Source of the DNA: Streptococcus oralis Uo5
GTDB taxonomy: Bacteria > Bacillota > Bacilli > Lactobacillales > Streptococcaceae
Assembly: GCF_000253155.1 (NCBI RefSeq)
Contig: NC_015291.1
Span: 1,335,001-1,399,000, forward strand
Length of the DNA: 64,000 nt
Direction of reading: 5' to 3'
Part shown: positions 36,716 to 45,215 of the stretch, piece by piece
How positions within the stretch are numbered: position 1 is the stretch's first letter
How the letters are laid out: each line of letters starts with the position of its first letter
The notes under the pieces: generated by a model
What the model was told of the DNA's origin: nothing
Databases searched by the model: none
The model's input: the letters and a program-made list of their open reading frames with translations, nothing else
Made by a program: the position numbers and the translations under genes

Positions 36716-38557
36716 TTATTCAGCTGATTTTTTCTTTTTGTTGGCTTTCTCGCGCTCTGCCTTGTTGAGGATTTGCTTACGCAAACGGATAGACTCAGGC
36801 GTTACTTCCATGTACTCATCGTCATTCAAGAACTCAAGAGACTCTTCAAGGGTCAAGATACGAGGTGTCTTGATAACCGCTGTTTGATCCTTGGTAGCTG
36901 AACGGACGTTGGTCATTTGTTTTGCTTTCGTGATATTAACAGTCAAGTCGTTCTCACGAGAGTTTTCACCGATGATCATTCCTTCGTAAACCTCAGTACC
37001 TGGGTTGACAAAGATGGTACCACGTTCTTCGATAGACATGATTGAGTAAGTTGTAGCCTTACCAGCATCGATAGAAACAAGGGCACCACGGTGACGTCCA
37101 CCAATTTCACCTGGGATGAGTGGCAAGTATTGGTCAAAGGTATGGTTCATGATACCGTAACCACGAGTCATAGATAAGAACTCAGTTGAGTAACCAATCA
37201 ATCCACGCGCTGGAACTAGGAAGACCAAACGAGTTTGACCATTACCAGTTGAAATCATATCCAACATTTCACCCTTACGTTCAGAAAGGCTTTGGATAAC
37301 AGATCCTTGGTATTCTTCTGGAGTATCGATTTGCACACGTTCAAATGGCTCACATTTAACACCGTCGATTTCTTTTACGATAACTTCTGGACGAGATACT
37401 TGAAGTTCATAACCCTCACGACGCATAGTTTCGATAAGGATTGACAAGTGCAATTCTCCACGTCCTGAGACAGTCCATTTATCTGGTGAATCCGTTGGGT
37501 CAACACGAAGGGAAACGTCTGTTTGCAATTCTGCTTGCAAGCGTTCTTCCACCTTACGAGAAGTTACCCATTTACCTTCTTTACCAGCAAATGGTGAGTT
37601 GTTGACCAAGAAAGTCATTTGAAGAGTTGGCTCATCGATGTGTAGGATTGGAAGAGCTTCAACTGCGTCTGTCGGAGTGATCGTTTCACCGACAAAGATG
37701 TCTTCCATACCTGATACGGCAATCAAGTCACCCGCTTTGGCTTCTTGAATTTCACGACGTTCCAAACCAAAGAAACCGAAGAGTTTTGTGACACGGAAGT
37801 TCTTCGTTGTACCATCTAGTTTAGAAAGGGTAACTTGGTCCCCAACCTTAACAGTACCACGGAAGACACGACCGATACCGATACGACCAACGAAGTCATT
37901 GTAGTCCAAAAGTGACACTTGGAACTGCAAAGGCTCATCTGAGTTGTCTACTGGAGCTGGGATATGGTCGATAATCGTGTCAAAGATTGGCGCCATCGTA
38001 GCTTCTTGGTCAGCTGGATCATCTGACAATGAAGATGTTCCGTTGATAGCTGAAGCATACACCACTGGGAAGTCAAGCTGATCATCATCTGCACCAAGCT
38101 CAATGAAAAGTTCCAAGACTTCGTCCACTACTTCTGCTGGACGAGCTGATGGTTTATCGATTTTGTTGACAACCACGATTGGAACAAGGTCTTGTTCCAA
38201 GGCTTTTTTCAATACGAAACGAGTTTGTGGCATGGTTCCTTCGTAAGCATCTACGACCAAGACAACACCGTCAACCATTTTCATGATACGCTCAACTTCT
38301 CCACCGAAGTCCGCGTGTCCTGGTGTATCCATGATATTGATACGAGTTCCGTTGTAGGCAACGGCAGTGTTTTTCGCAAGGATGGTAATTCCACGCTCTT
38401 TTTCGATATCGTTTGAGTCCATAGCGCGCTCTGCCAATTCAGTACGTGCATCAAGCGTTTCTGATTGTTTCAATAATTCGTCAACGAGGGTTGTTTTACC
38501 GTGGTCAACGTGGGCGATAATCGCAATGTTACGGATATCTTCTCTTAATTTTGTCAT
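36716..38557 (-). CDS. typA: Ribosome-associated GTPase TypA/BipA
   Basis: A 613-residue translational GTPase that aids ribosome assembly and stress growth. G1 [17 protein letters not shown]2 region [14 protein letters not shown]3 [12 protein letters not shown] and G4 VNKIDKP lie in residues 15-135. EF-G-like domains and the TypA-specific C-terminal domain follow. The tail is Lys-rich ([18 protein letters not shown]). Length is typical. Confidence 0.97.
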   Translation of the reverse strand: MTKLREDIRNIAIIAHVDHGKTTLVDELLKQSETLDARTELAERAMDSNDIEKERGITILAKNTAVAYNGTRINIMDTPGHADFGGEVERIMKMVDGVVLVVDAYEGTMPQTRFVLKKALEQDLVPIVVVNKIDKPSARPAEVVDEVLELFIELGADDDQLDFPVVYASAINGTSSLSDDPADQEATMAPIFDTIIDHIPAPVDNSDEPLQFQVSLLDYNDFVGRIGIGRVFRGTVKVGDQVTLSKLDGTTKNFRVTKLFGFFGLERREIQEAKAGDLIAVSGMEDIFVGETITPTDAVEALPILHIDEPTLQMTFLVNNSPFAGKEGKWVTSRKVEERLQAELQTDVSLRVDPTDSPDKWTVSGRGELHLSILIETMRREGYELQVSRPEVIVKEIDGVKCEPFERVQIDTPEEYQGSVIQSLSERKGEMLDMISTGNGQTRLVFLVPARGLIGYSTEFLSMTRGYGIMNHTFDQYLPLIPGEIGGRHRGALVSIDAGKATTYSIMSIEERGTIFVNPGTEVYEGMIIGENSRENDLTVNITKAKQMTNVRSATKDQTAVIKTPRILTLEESLEFLNDDEYMEVTPESIRLRKQILNKAEREKANKKKKSAE

Positions 38558-38715
38558 GATTTCCTCTAATATTTAAATTTTTATTTCTAACTGAACAATT
38601 ATACCACAGTCTCATTCAAAAATCACAGTTCAGCTAAGTGTAAATGTTTTCACTCTGCTTTTCTAGTCAAGGCAACTCTTTTCAAAGTCAGAGACTTATG
38701 ATAAGATAGGCTGGT

Positions 38716-39441
38716 ATGCGTTTAGATAGATTATTAGCCCAAGAAAAGGTCAGTCGCAAGGCTATGAAACAGGCTCTATTAAAAAAAGAAATCCTAGTGG
38801 ACAATTGTCCAGCCAGCTCCCTGTCTCAAAATGTCGACACTGGGTTGCAGAAATTAGTCTTTCAAGGACGGCAAATCCAAGGCTACGAGCACACCTACCT
38901 CCTGCTTCATAAGCCAAACGGAGTCGTTACAGCGAGCAAGGATAAGAAACTGCCAACCGTAATGGACCTCCTTCCACCTGACATCAAGTCTTACCAGCTC
39001 TATGCTGTCGGCAGGTTAGACCGCGATACGACAGGACTGCTCCTTTTGACAGACAATGGACCTTTAGGCTTCCAGCTCCTTCATCCCCAGTACCATGTCG
39101 ATAAATCCTATCAAATGGTAGTAAACGGACCGCTCACGTCAGAACATATCCAAAAATTCAAGGATGGAATCGTCTTTTTAGATGGGACCACTTGTAAACC
39201 AGCTCAGCTCGAAATTCTGTCCTCAAGCCCAACAGAGAGCCATGCCTCCATCACCATTTCAGAAGGGAAATTTCATCAGATTAAGAAAATGTTCCTCTCA
39301 GTAGGAGTCAAGGTGACCTCTCTCAAACGAGTTCAGTTCGGTGATTTCACTTTAGACCCAGAACTATCAGAAGGTCAATTCCGTTCCTTGAATCCAGAAG
39401 AATTAGAGTTGATTAAAAAACACTTAGAAAAAAGTGGATAA
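38716..39441 (+). CDS. 16S rRNA pseudouridine synthase, RsuA family
   Basis: A 241-residue pseudouridine synthase. An S4 RNA-binding domain starts MRLDRLLAQEKVSRKAMKQA, and the catalytic motif is AVGRLDRDTTGLLLLTDNG with the essential Asp near residue 103. EGKFHQIKKMFLSVG is the C-terminal family block. RsuA modifies 16S U516, while close paralogues act on 23S rRNA, so the target is inferred. A -10-like TAAGAT ends just before the ATG, so its message may have a very short leader. Confidence 0.9.
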   Translation: MRLDRLLAQEKVSRKAMKQALLKKEILVDNCPASSLSQNVDTGLQKLVFQGRQIQGYEHTYLLLHKPNGVVTASKDKKLPTVMDLLPPDIKSYQLYAVGRLDRDTTGLLLLTDNGPLGFQLLHPQYHVDKSYQMVVNGPLTSEHIQKFKDGIVFLDGTTCKPAQLEILSSSPTESHASITISEGKFHQIKKMFLSVGVKVTSLKRVQFGDFTLDPELSEGQFRSLNPEELELIKKHLEKSG

Positions 39442-39444
39442 AAC

Positions 39445-39472
39445 AAAAAAGCTTTATGTTTAAAGCTTTTTT
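39445..39472. terminator. Terminator after rRNA pseudouridine synthase gene
   Basis: AAAAAAGCTTTA-TGTT-TAAAGCTTTTTT, symmetrical, usable by the convergent gene at 39485-39724. Confidence 0.88.
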
Positions 39473-39484
39473 ATCTTTACTTAT

Positions 39485-39724
39485 CTAAGAAATTCTAAGA
39501 AATATCGCGATGGCTAGAATCCAGTTAAGAACAGAAACTACAAGACCTACGATGTTGAGAATTTTTTCTGTTTTATAGTCCAGTCCAGATTCTTTTTGGT
39601 ATGAAAAAGCCAAGACCAATCCTATGATCCCCAAAATCAGACCAACTATTGGAAATAGCAAACCAAGGACGATAGATAAGATACCTAAAATAAGTGAAGA
39701 TTTTTTCTTTTGTTGTGAATTCAT
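39485..39724 (-). CDS. Small two-helix membrane protein (DUF4190-like)
   Basis: A 79-residue protein. It has a Lys-Ser polar N-terminus, a long glycine-spaced hydrophobic hairpin (LGILSIVLGLLFPIVGLILG), a polar loop with ESGLDYKTEK, and a last helix. It resembles DUF4190 proteins, which are often fused to surface domains but here stand alone. The ribosome site is GGAGG before ATG. Function unknown. Confidence 0.6.
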   Translation of the reverse strand: MNSQQKKKSSLILGILSIVLGLLFPIVGLILGIIGLVLAFSYQKESGLDYKTEKILNIVGLVVSVLNWILAIAIFLRIS

Positions 39725-39810
39725 ATTATAAAACCTCCTTAAATTTATTATAAATGATAATACCTTAAAATGCTAGCTTTATCTATCATTCGACAGGTTT
39801 TAATAGAATA

Positions 39811-40191
39811 TTAGCTCGTCTTGACCTTCCCGTTCCAAGAATCCAACCCATAAGAAAGGATATAAATCTCAGAGAAACCTTGTTTTTTCAAATAAAGTGC
39901 TGCATTGGTCACTCCTTGTCCGCGTTGGTTTTCGTAGAGAAGGACAGGTTTATCCTTACGAAGGGCTGCAAGGCTTGACTTCAACTGATTTGAAGGAATA
40001 TTACGGGCTCCGAGGATATGTTTCCTGTGAAATTCTGCTGGTTCACGGACATCAATCAATTGCCCTTTCCGAATCAAGGCTTCAAATTCTGCATTGTCCA
40101 CAATCTTAGCCGCACGACGAATACGAAGGTAGTTATACCCCATCCATGCCACTATCGCCAATACGATTCCCCAAACAATCCAAATTGTCAT
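39811..40191 (-). CDS. Membrane-anchored rhodanese-like protein lacking the catalytic cysteine
   Basis: A 126-residue protein with one N-terminal membrane helix (residues 2-18) and a rhodanese domain (GQLIDVREPAEFHRKHILGARN). The active-site loop that normally reads C-x-x-G-x-R is KPVLLYENQRGQG here. The cysteine is absent, so sulfur transfer is not expected and it may be a binding or scaffolding rhodanese. It overlaps the next gene by four bases. Sulfurtransferase annotation would be misleading. Confidence 0.85.
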   Translation of the reverse strand: MTIWIVWGIVLAIVAWMGYNYLRIRRAAKIVDNAEFEALIRKGQLIDVREPAEFHRKHILGARNIPSNQLKSSLAALRKDKPVLLYENQRGQGVTNAALYLKKQGFSEIYILSYGLDSWNGKVKTS

Positions 40192-40412
40192 AAGTTCTTA
40201 TCTCCATTTTTCTCTATGTAGTCTAATTCTATCTTGTGCTCCCTGCGGAGAACAGCTTCCGCTTCTAGGTAATCTAGCTTGTCCATGAGACCTGCATCAT
40301 AGATCCGAGAGAGTTCGAGCTTCATCAGTTCAATATCATACAAACGCTTCCCCATGTAAACAATAATACCAAACTGTTTGAGAAATTGCTGCACATCATA
40401 GAATGTTTTCAT
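40188..40412 (-). CDS. yqgQ: YqgQ family protein (DUF910)
   Basis: A 74-residue helical protein. MKTFYDVQQFLKQFGIIVYM, then YDIELMKLELSRIYDAGLMD matches the YqgQ/DUF910 family, often next to glucokinase or rhodanese genes in Firmicutes. Function unknown. I start at 40412 (MKTFYDVQ), the family start; an alternative ATG three codons earlier is possible. It is coupled to the rhodanese gene by a 4-bp overlap. Confidence 0.75.
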   Translation of the reverse strand: MKTFYDVQQFLKQFGIIVYMGKRLYDIELMKLELSRIYDAGLMDKLDYLEAEAVLRREHKIELDYIEKNGDKNL

Positions 40413-40507
40413 AGCTTTCATTCTAACAGATTTTAGACTTTTTTTCAATACTGGACCGGCTCTTTCCCCCTATTTTCTTCGTCTTCATTGCCCATTCTTC
40501 CGCAAGT

Positions 40508-40523
40508 GTGGTACAATAAAAAC
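40508..40523 (+). promoter_or_regulatory. Extended -10 promoter giving a leaderless LysR start
   Basis: TGTGGTACAAT with TACAAT at 40511-40516, then seven bases and ATG 40524. No ribosome site. Same design as 10581-10593. Confidence 0.6.
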
Positions 40524-41432
40524 ATGAGAATTCAACAACTACACTATATTATCAAAATTGTCGAAACTGGCTCTATGAACGAGGCAGCCAAGCAGCTCTT
40601 TATCACCCAACCCAGTCTCTCCAATGCCGTTCGAGATTTGGAAAATGAAATGGGGATTGAAATTTTTATTCGTAATCCCAAGGGCATTACCTTGACCCGT
40701 GATGGGATGGAGTTTCTCTCCTATGCCCGTCAAGTTGTCGAGCAAACCCAGCTTCTGGAGGAACGCTATAAAAATCCTGTCGCCCATCGTGAACTCTTTA
40801 GCGTTTCTTCTCAACACTATGCCTTTGTAGTCAATGCCTTTGTCTCTCTGCTCAAGAAAAGTGATATGGAAAAATACGAGCTCTTCCTTCGTGAAACTCG
40901 GACTTGGGAGATTATCGATGACGTCAAGAACTTCCGCAGTGAGGTCGGTGTCCTCTTTTTAAACAGCTACAATCGCGATGTTTTAACAAAAATGCTAGAT
41001 GACAACCACCTCTTAGCCCACCATCTCTTTACAGCTCAGCCCCATATCTTCGTCAGCAAGACCAACCCTCTAGCTAAAAAAGATAAGGTCAAACTGGCTG
41101 ATTTGGAAGACTTTCCTTATCTGAGTTATGACCAGGGGACGCACAACTCCTTCTACTTTTCAGAGGAGATTCTTTCACAAGAGCACCACAAGAAATCCAT
41201 CGTAGTCAGTGACCGCGCCACCCTCTTTAACCTCTTGATTGGTTTGGATGGTTACACCATTGCAACAGGGATTTTGAACAGTAACCTCAACGGAGACAAT
41301 ATCGTTTCCATTCCGCTGGACATTGACGACCCGATTGAACTAGTCTATATCCAACATGAAAAAACTAGCCTATCTAAGATGGGCGAACGCTTTATCGAAT
41401 ACTTACTAGAAGAAGTTCAATTCGATAATTAA
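40524..41432 (+). CDS. LysR family regulator (CpsY/MetR-like)
   Basis: A 302-residue LysR regulator. The winged helix is residues 1-60 (RIQQLHYIIKIVETGSMNEA, then TQPSLSNAVRDLENEMG), followed by a two-lobed effector domain. It resembles the streptococcal CpsY type, which controls surface and methionine-related functions; the exact orthology is from memory. The start at 40524 avoids a 12-codon extension through the promoter. No terminator separates it from the choline-binding amidase gene 44 bases downstream, so cotranscription is plausible. Confidence 0.87.
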   Translation: MRIQQLHYIIKIVETGSMNEAAKQLFITQPSLSNAVRDLENEMGIEIFIRNPKGITLTRDGMEFLSYARQVVEQTQLLEERYKNPVAHRELFSVSSQHYAFVVNAFVSLLKKSDMEKYELFLRETRTWEIIDDVKNFRSEVGVLFLNSYNRDVLTKMLDDNHLLAHHLFTAQPHIFVSKTNPLAKKDKVKLADLEDFPYLSYDQGTHNSFYFSEEILSQEHHKKSIVVSDRATLFNLLIGLDGYTIATGILNSNLNGDNIVSIPLDIDDPIELVYIQHEKTSLSKMGERFIEYLLEEVQFDN

Positions 41433-41476
41433 TAGAAAAATGAAAAAGGGAAAAAGAAAAAGTTAGGAAATAGAAA

Positions 41477-43276
41477 GTGAAAAAGATACTACTGACCAGT
41501 GCTTTAATCCTTTCAATCGCAGGATTAGCACCCGCATCCGTCTTAGGAGAAGAAAACACAACTCAATCCACATCTGCTGTCAAGGAAGCAATTGCCAAAG
41601 AAGAAAAGAAAGAGTCGAGTGTTGAGGAAAACTCTAAATCAGAAGTTCTTCCGAAAGTAGATGTGCAAGAAGACAAGCCCAAAAAAGAAGGATGGCACCA
41701 AGAAAATCACCACTGGCGCTTTTACCAAGATGATAAGCCTGCTTTGAACTGGAAACAAATCCAAGGCAAATGGTACTACTTCGATCAAGATGGTAATCGT
41801 CTTCATTCTACTATCTACAAAGGCTATGCCTTTGACCAAGATGGTGTCATGATAGAAAATAGTTGGACCAAACTGGACAATCAATGGTATTATGCTGATT
41901 CCTCTGGACGACTAGCTCAGAACACCTGGAAAAAAATTAACGGCTCTTGGTACTATTTTGACCAAATTGGAAGTATGCTCAGCAACACTGCCGTTGACGG
42001 CTATCTTCTCACAAAAAGCGGAGCTATGGCAGAAAAGGGCTGGACTAAATTAGACCAAATTTGGTACTATGTCGCTCCTTCTGGAAAGATCTCACAGGAT
42101 AAATGGGAGAAAATCAACGGTTCTTGGTATTACTTTGACAAAGACGGTGGAATGCTGAGTGCGACAACCTTCAAGGGCTACCTCTTCAACCAGAGTGGAG
42201 CTATGGCAGAAAACAACTGGGTCAAAATTAAGGATACTTGGTTCTATGCGAACGGGTCAGGGAGATATGTCCAAGAAAACTGGCAAAAGATTCAGGGTTC
42301 CTGGTACTCATTTGACCAAAATGGTGGAATGCTAGCAGACAAATGGAAAGAAAGCTACTACCTTAAAACCAGTGGAGCCATGGCGGAGAATGAGTGGATC
42401 TTCGATAAAGCCTACAAGAGCTGGTTCTATCTAAAAGCGGATGGTCGTTATGCAAATCAGGAGTGGATTGGAGCATACTACCTCAAGTCAGGTGGTTACA
42501 TGGCAAAGAGCGAATGGATTTACGATAACTCTGACAAAGCACGCTACTACCTAGATGATAATGGCCATTATGTTTCAGGAACTTACAAGATAGACGGTAA
42601 GGAACACCTGTTCCAAAAATACGGCCAATGGATTTCTGAAGTTTCAACTGAAGGCGGATTTACAAAAGGACTATACAGCAATACCATCTTCCTAGATCCT
42701 GGGCATGGTGGTCGAGATTCAGGAGCTTTTTACTACAATGTAGCTGAAAAAGATCTCAACATGCAGATTTACCGTAAGCTTCGTACTAAGTTAGAAGAAC
42801 TAGGCTACAAGGTCCTCACTTCTCGTGATAGTGATATTGACGTTGATTTTGTTACCGAACGTTCTCGTATGGTTAATAAGACCAACTCTGATATTTTTAT
42901 CAGTATTCACTTCAACGCTACTGGTAATACCTACTCAAAAGCGAGCGGTATTCAAACCTACTCCTATAGCGATGAACCTGATTATCCAAGTAAGATTAAT
43001 AAATACTGGCACAATCACCCAGATCGTATGAGTGAAAGCAAACGCCTCGCCGCTGCCATCCACTCCTCTCTTCTAGCAGAAACAGGGGCCAAGGATGCTG
43101 GCTTATTGGAAAGCAGCTATGCAGTACTACGCGAAACAGCCAAACCAGCCGTTCTCCTAGAACTTGGTTATATGGATAATTTCTCCGAAAACCAACAAAT
43201 CAGAGATAGCCACTACCAAGATAAACTGGTCGCAGGCATCGTGAAAGGGATCCAAAAATATTATGCTGGTCGATAA
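41477..43276 (+). CDS. Choline-binding N-acetylmuramoyl-L-alanine amidase (Amidase_3)
   Basis: A 599-residue secreted protein starting at GTG 41477 (AGGA upstream). Residues 1-25 are a signal peptide ending near VLGEEN. Residues 26-65 are a Glu/Lys/Ser linker. About ten choline-binding repeats (W-YYF-D-G type) span residues 70-385, and the Amidase_3 catalytic domain is 405-599. Zinc and catalytic residues are intact: FLDPGHGGRDSG, the Glu in VAEKDLN, ISIHFNA and LLELGYMDN. It should attach to phosphocholine teichoic acid and cut the MurNAc-L-Ala bond. Repeats precede the enzyme, the reverse of LytA, and the amidase fold differs from LytA's. Confidence 0.93.
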   Translation: MKKILLTSALILSIAGLAPASVLGEENTTQSTSAVKEAIAKEEKKESSVEENSKSEVLPKVDVQEDKPKKEGWHQENHHWRFYQDDKPALNWKQIQGKWYYFDQDGNRLHSTIYKGYAFDQDGVMIENSWTKLDNQWYYADSSGRLAQNTWKKINGSWYYFDQIGSMLSNTAVDGYLLTKSGAMAEKGWTKLDQIWYYVAPSGKISQDKWEKINGSWYYFDKDGGMLSATTFKGYLFNQSGAMAENNWVKIKDTWFYANGSGRYVQENWQKIQGSWYSFDQNGGMLADKWKESYYLKTSGAMAENEWIFDKAYKSWFYLKADGRYANQEWIGAYYLKSGGYMAKSEWIYDNSDKARYYLDDNGHYVSGTYKIDGKEHLFQKYGQWISEVSTEGGFTKGLYSNTIFLDPGHGGRDSGAFYYNVAEKDLNMQIYRKLRTKLEELGYKVLTSRDSDIDVDFVTERSRMVNKTNSDIFISIHFNATGNTYSKASGIQTYSYSDEPDYPSKINKYWHNHPDRMSESKRLAAAIHSSLLAETGAKDAGLLESSYAVLRETAKPAVLLELGYMDNFSENQQIRDSHYQDKLVAGIVKGIQKYYAGR

Positions 43277-43308
43277 AAAAGTCTCGAGAAATCTCGAGAC
43301 TTTTTTTT
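43275..43308. terminator. Terminator of the choline-binding amidase gene
   Basis: AAAAAAGTCTCGAGA-AA-TCTCGAGACTTTTTT, a near-perfect palindrome shared with the convergent membrane gene. Confidence 0.9.
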
Positions 43309-43624
43309 ATTTATCTTCTTTTTTATCCTTATCAGGAAAGAGGTAGCCAAGTCCTACACAAGCTAGCACACCGGCACCAATCACCAAACCACTTGAAATG
43401 GGCAAGAGATCAAAAATAGCATTTGCAATGATAAAGGCAATGATCAAGCACATCAGACTACCCTTGTAGTCTTTTTTCAAAAAGTTTTCTAGCGTGAAAT
43501 AAAGGAACAATCCTACCGGAATGAGTGACCAGAGGTTAACATCCAAACTTGGCCATCCAACAGAACCGAAATACAATACTAGCGCTGCTGCTACTAAAAA
43601 TACAAGGCCCAATAATTTTTTCAT
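43307..43624 (-). CDS. Small membrane protein, LiaI/LiaF N-terminal-like
   Basis: A 105-residue protein with four hydrophobic segments (LLGLVFLVAAALVLYFG; LWSLIPVGLFLYF; GSLMCLIIAFIIANAIF; LVIGAGVLACVGLGYLF) and a charged tail PDKDKKEDK. The pattern resembles the transmembrane part of LiaF-type proteins. Function not assigned. Start ATG 43624 has GGAG upstream; the longer open frame has no support. Confidence 0.65.
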   Translation of the reverse strand: MKKLLGLVFLVAAALVLYFGSVGWPSLDVNLWSLIPVGLFLYFTLENFLKKDYKGSLMCLIIAFIIANAIFDLLPISSGLVIGAGVLACVGLGYLFPDKDKKEDK

Positions 43625-43785
43625 TTTTTTGTCTCCATTTTCTTTTTTAGGTTCTTGAGTTGTCTGATATTGACCCCTCACGTCCCTTACATGAACCATT
43701 ATAGCAGAGGAATTTTTCAAGAACAAGCCCTTTTGCCTATCTGGTCAATATCTCTGTCTAAGTGGTTGAATAGTAGTGATAAAAG

Positions 43786-43826
43786 AAAAAGAAGCCCGTT
43801 TGGGCTTCTTGATTCTGCCGATTGCA
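43786..43826 (-). repeat. Duplicate of tRNA-Thr 3' end plus terminator
   Basis: Minus strand TGCAATCGGCAGAATCAAGA, then AGCCCAAACGGGCTTCTTTT. Compare 45053-45012, where the true tRNA-Thr 3' end and its terminator read the same apart from the loop. The copy lies at the end of the 43850-44749 gene and acts as its terminator. It looks like an attachment-site remnant. Confidence 0.8.
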
Positions 43827-43849
43827 ACAGTATTTTGAACGAATACCAT

Positions 43850-44749
43850 CTAGTTTTTCTTTTCCTTTGACTCTAGAGAAGATTTGATTGATTCACGGTC
43901 TGCTTGTAGTTGAGCTAAGTTCTTTTCTGCCTCCTCAAGTTTACTGGTATCTGGTTTCACACGATAATAAACATTTTCTGGTTTCATTAACATAGACCCA
44001 TAATCTTGTCCTGAAAGTAGTCTTTCCTCAGCATGATTGCTTTTATCCGTAATCTTTCCGTCATCAGCAGGTTGCATAACAACTCCACTTGGTACAGCTA
44101 CTACTACAAATCCTCCAGCAACAGAATCTTTTACCCACGCACTGATAGACGCTGTCTCAGGGTTACGACTATCTTGTCCTTTTGATACCTTTAATCCAAC
44201 TACAGATTCGTACTTTTGATCATTTGTAAACCAAGTCGCACGTACTTCTCCAGAATCATTAATAATGTATTCATTACCAGATTGACTACGCCAAGTACCT
44301 TCTAAACTAGACAAATCATTGTTCTTGATTGCTTCAATATCTAGTTTTGGAACGGTAGTTTCTTTCTTCAACTTGCTAACAAGTGCTTCTGCTTCAGTAA
44401 TTTTGGTATCTAAAGCAGTCAGTTGATCCTTGAGTTTCTGAATTTCCTCTTGTTTATCCTTATCAGTCTCATCTGTTTTTCCTTGGCTTGTAGACGATTG
44501 ACTTGTTGACTCTGTAGTTGAAACCGAAGACGATGCTTGATTTGACTCTTTCTTTCCAATCAGAGAATGCGAGAAAACACTTACTAGGATTATAGCAACC
44601 AAAATACAGAGGACTATCCCAATATAGATTTTGATATTTCTAGCTCCTCTCGCAAACTTTTTAGTTGACTGCGCCTCTGCTAATTCTGATGCAGTCGGCT
44701 TGCGGCCATTCGTCTCCTCAAATTGTTTTACCCATTCTTTCTTGTTCAT
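43850..44749 (-). CDS. Membrane-anchored protein with coiled coil, DUF6287-like
   Basis: A 299-residue protein. Residues 1-36 are cytoplasmic (KEWVKQFEETNGRKPTASEL), and 38-60 form a membrane helix. A Ser/Thr linker follows at 65-95, then a coiled coil (KDQLTALDTKITEAEALVSK) and a beta-rich domain around SLEGTWRSQSGNEYIINDSG. A final coiled coil closes it. The GTWR-type domain resembles DUF6287 lipocalin-like surface domains of streptococci. Function unknown. It lies between the tRNA-Thr 3' end and a duplicate of that end, so it may have been inserted. An extended -10 (TGGTATAAT) lies near 44920. Confidence 0.75.
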   Translation of the reverse strand: MNKKEWVKQFEETNGRKPTASELAEAQSTKKFARGARNIKIYIGIVLCILVAIILVSVFSHSLIGKKESNQASSSVSTTESTSQSSTSQGKTDETDKDKQEEIQKLKDQLTALDTKITEAEALVSKLKKETTVPKLDIEAIKNNDLSSLEGTWRSQSGNEYIINDSGEVRATWFTNDQKYESVVGLKVSKGQDSRNPETASISAWVKDSVAGGFVVVAVPSGVVMQPADDGKITDKSNHAEERLLSGQDYGSMLMKPENVYYRVKPDTSKLEEAEKNLAQLQADRESIKSSLESKEKKN

Positions 44750-45011
44750 AATTTTCTCCTTTTTGATTTATATTCAGTCAAGCTTACGAGACTTCATCCG
44801 TTATTATCCATGGATTTTTATAATTTTTAGAAAATCTATGTAAAAATTTCTAGAATGACTAACAGCCTATAGTCCTCTAAAACGGAACGAAAACAAGTGC
44901 TTATTAATATATATTATACCACAAAATATAAATTTTAGTTTTTATTTATAAGCAGGAGTTTCAGACGTTAAATAGAACCTATCTCAAACGTTCTACCTTT
45001 CCTATAGTTAC

Positions 45012-45040
45012 AAAAAAAGAAGCCCTAATAGGCTTCTTAA
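45012..45040 (-). terminator. tRNA-Thr terminator
   Basis: AAGAAGCC-TATTA-GGGCTTCTT followed by a T run on the minus strand, five bases past the tRNA. Confidence 0.85.
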
Positions 45041-45043
45041 TTC

Positions 45044-45116
45044 TGCCGATTGCAGGGCTTGAACCTGTGACCTACGCGTTACGAGTGCGTTGCTCTACCA
45101 ACTGAGCTAAATCGGC
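45044..45116 (-). tRNA. tRNA-Thr (anticodon CGU)
   Basis: The minus strand reads GCCGATTTAGCTCAGTTGGT at the acceptor and D arm. The anticodon loop is CTCGTAA (CGT), the T arm GGTTCAAGCC and the acceptor 3' strand AATCGGC with discriminator A. CCA is not encoded. 73 nt, all four stems pair. It decodes ACG. Confidence 0.95.
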
Positions 45117-45176
45117 GATTACCCTTTTAGTATAGCACTCTGAAAATAGATGTCAAGAAATTTTCATCACCATTAG

Positions 45177-45202
45177 AAAAGCCTGTCCTGAGACGAGGCT
45201 TT
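45177..45202 (-). terminator. ABC-2 operon terminator
   Basis: AAAGCCT / AGGCTTT with loop CGTCTCAGGAC and short T run on the minus strand, just after the last permease gene. Confidence 0.6.
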
Positions 45203-45215
45203 GAGTTTCTTCCTT

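Noticed and set aside
40665..40672. TACGAATA word on the minus strand resembling a competence cin box
   Set aside because: It lies inside the LysR coding region, has no T-rich block before it and points at no gene start.
42825..43031. 68-residue frame within the choline-binding amidase
   Set aside because: An alternate-frame shadow of the Amidase_3 domain.
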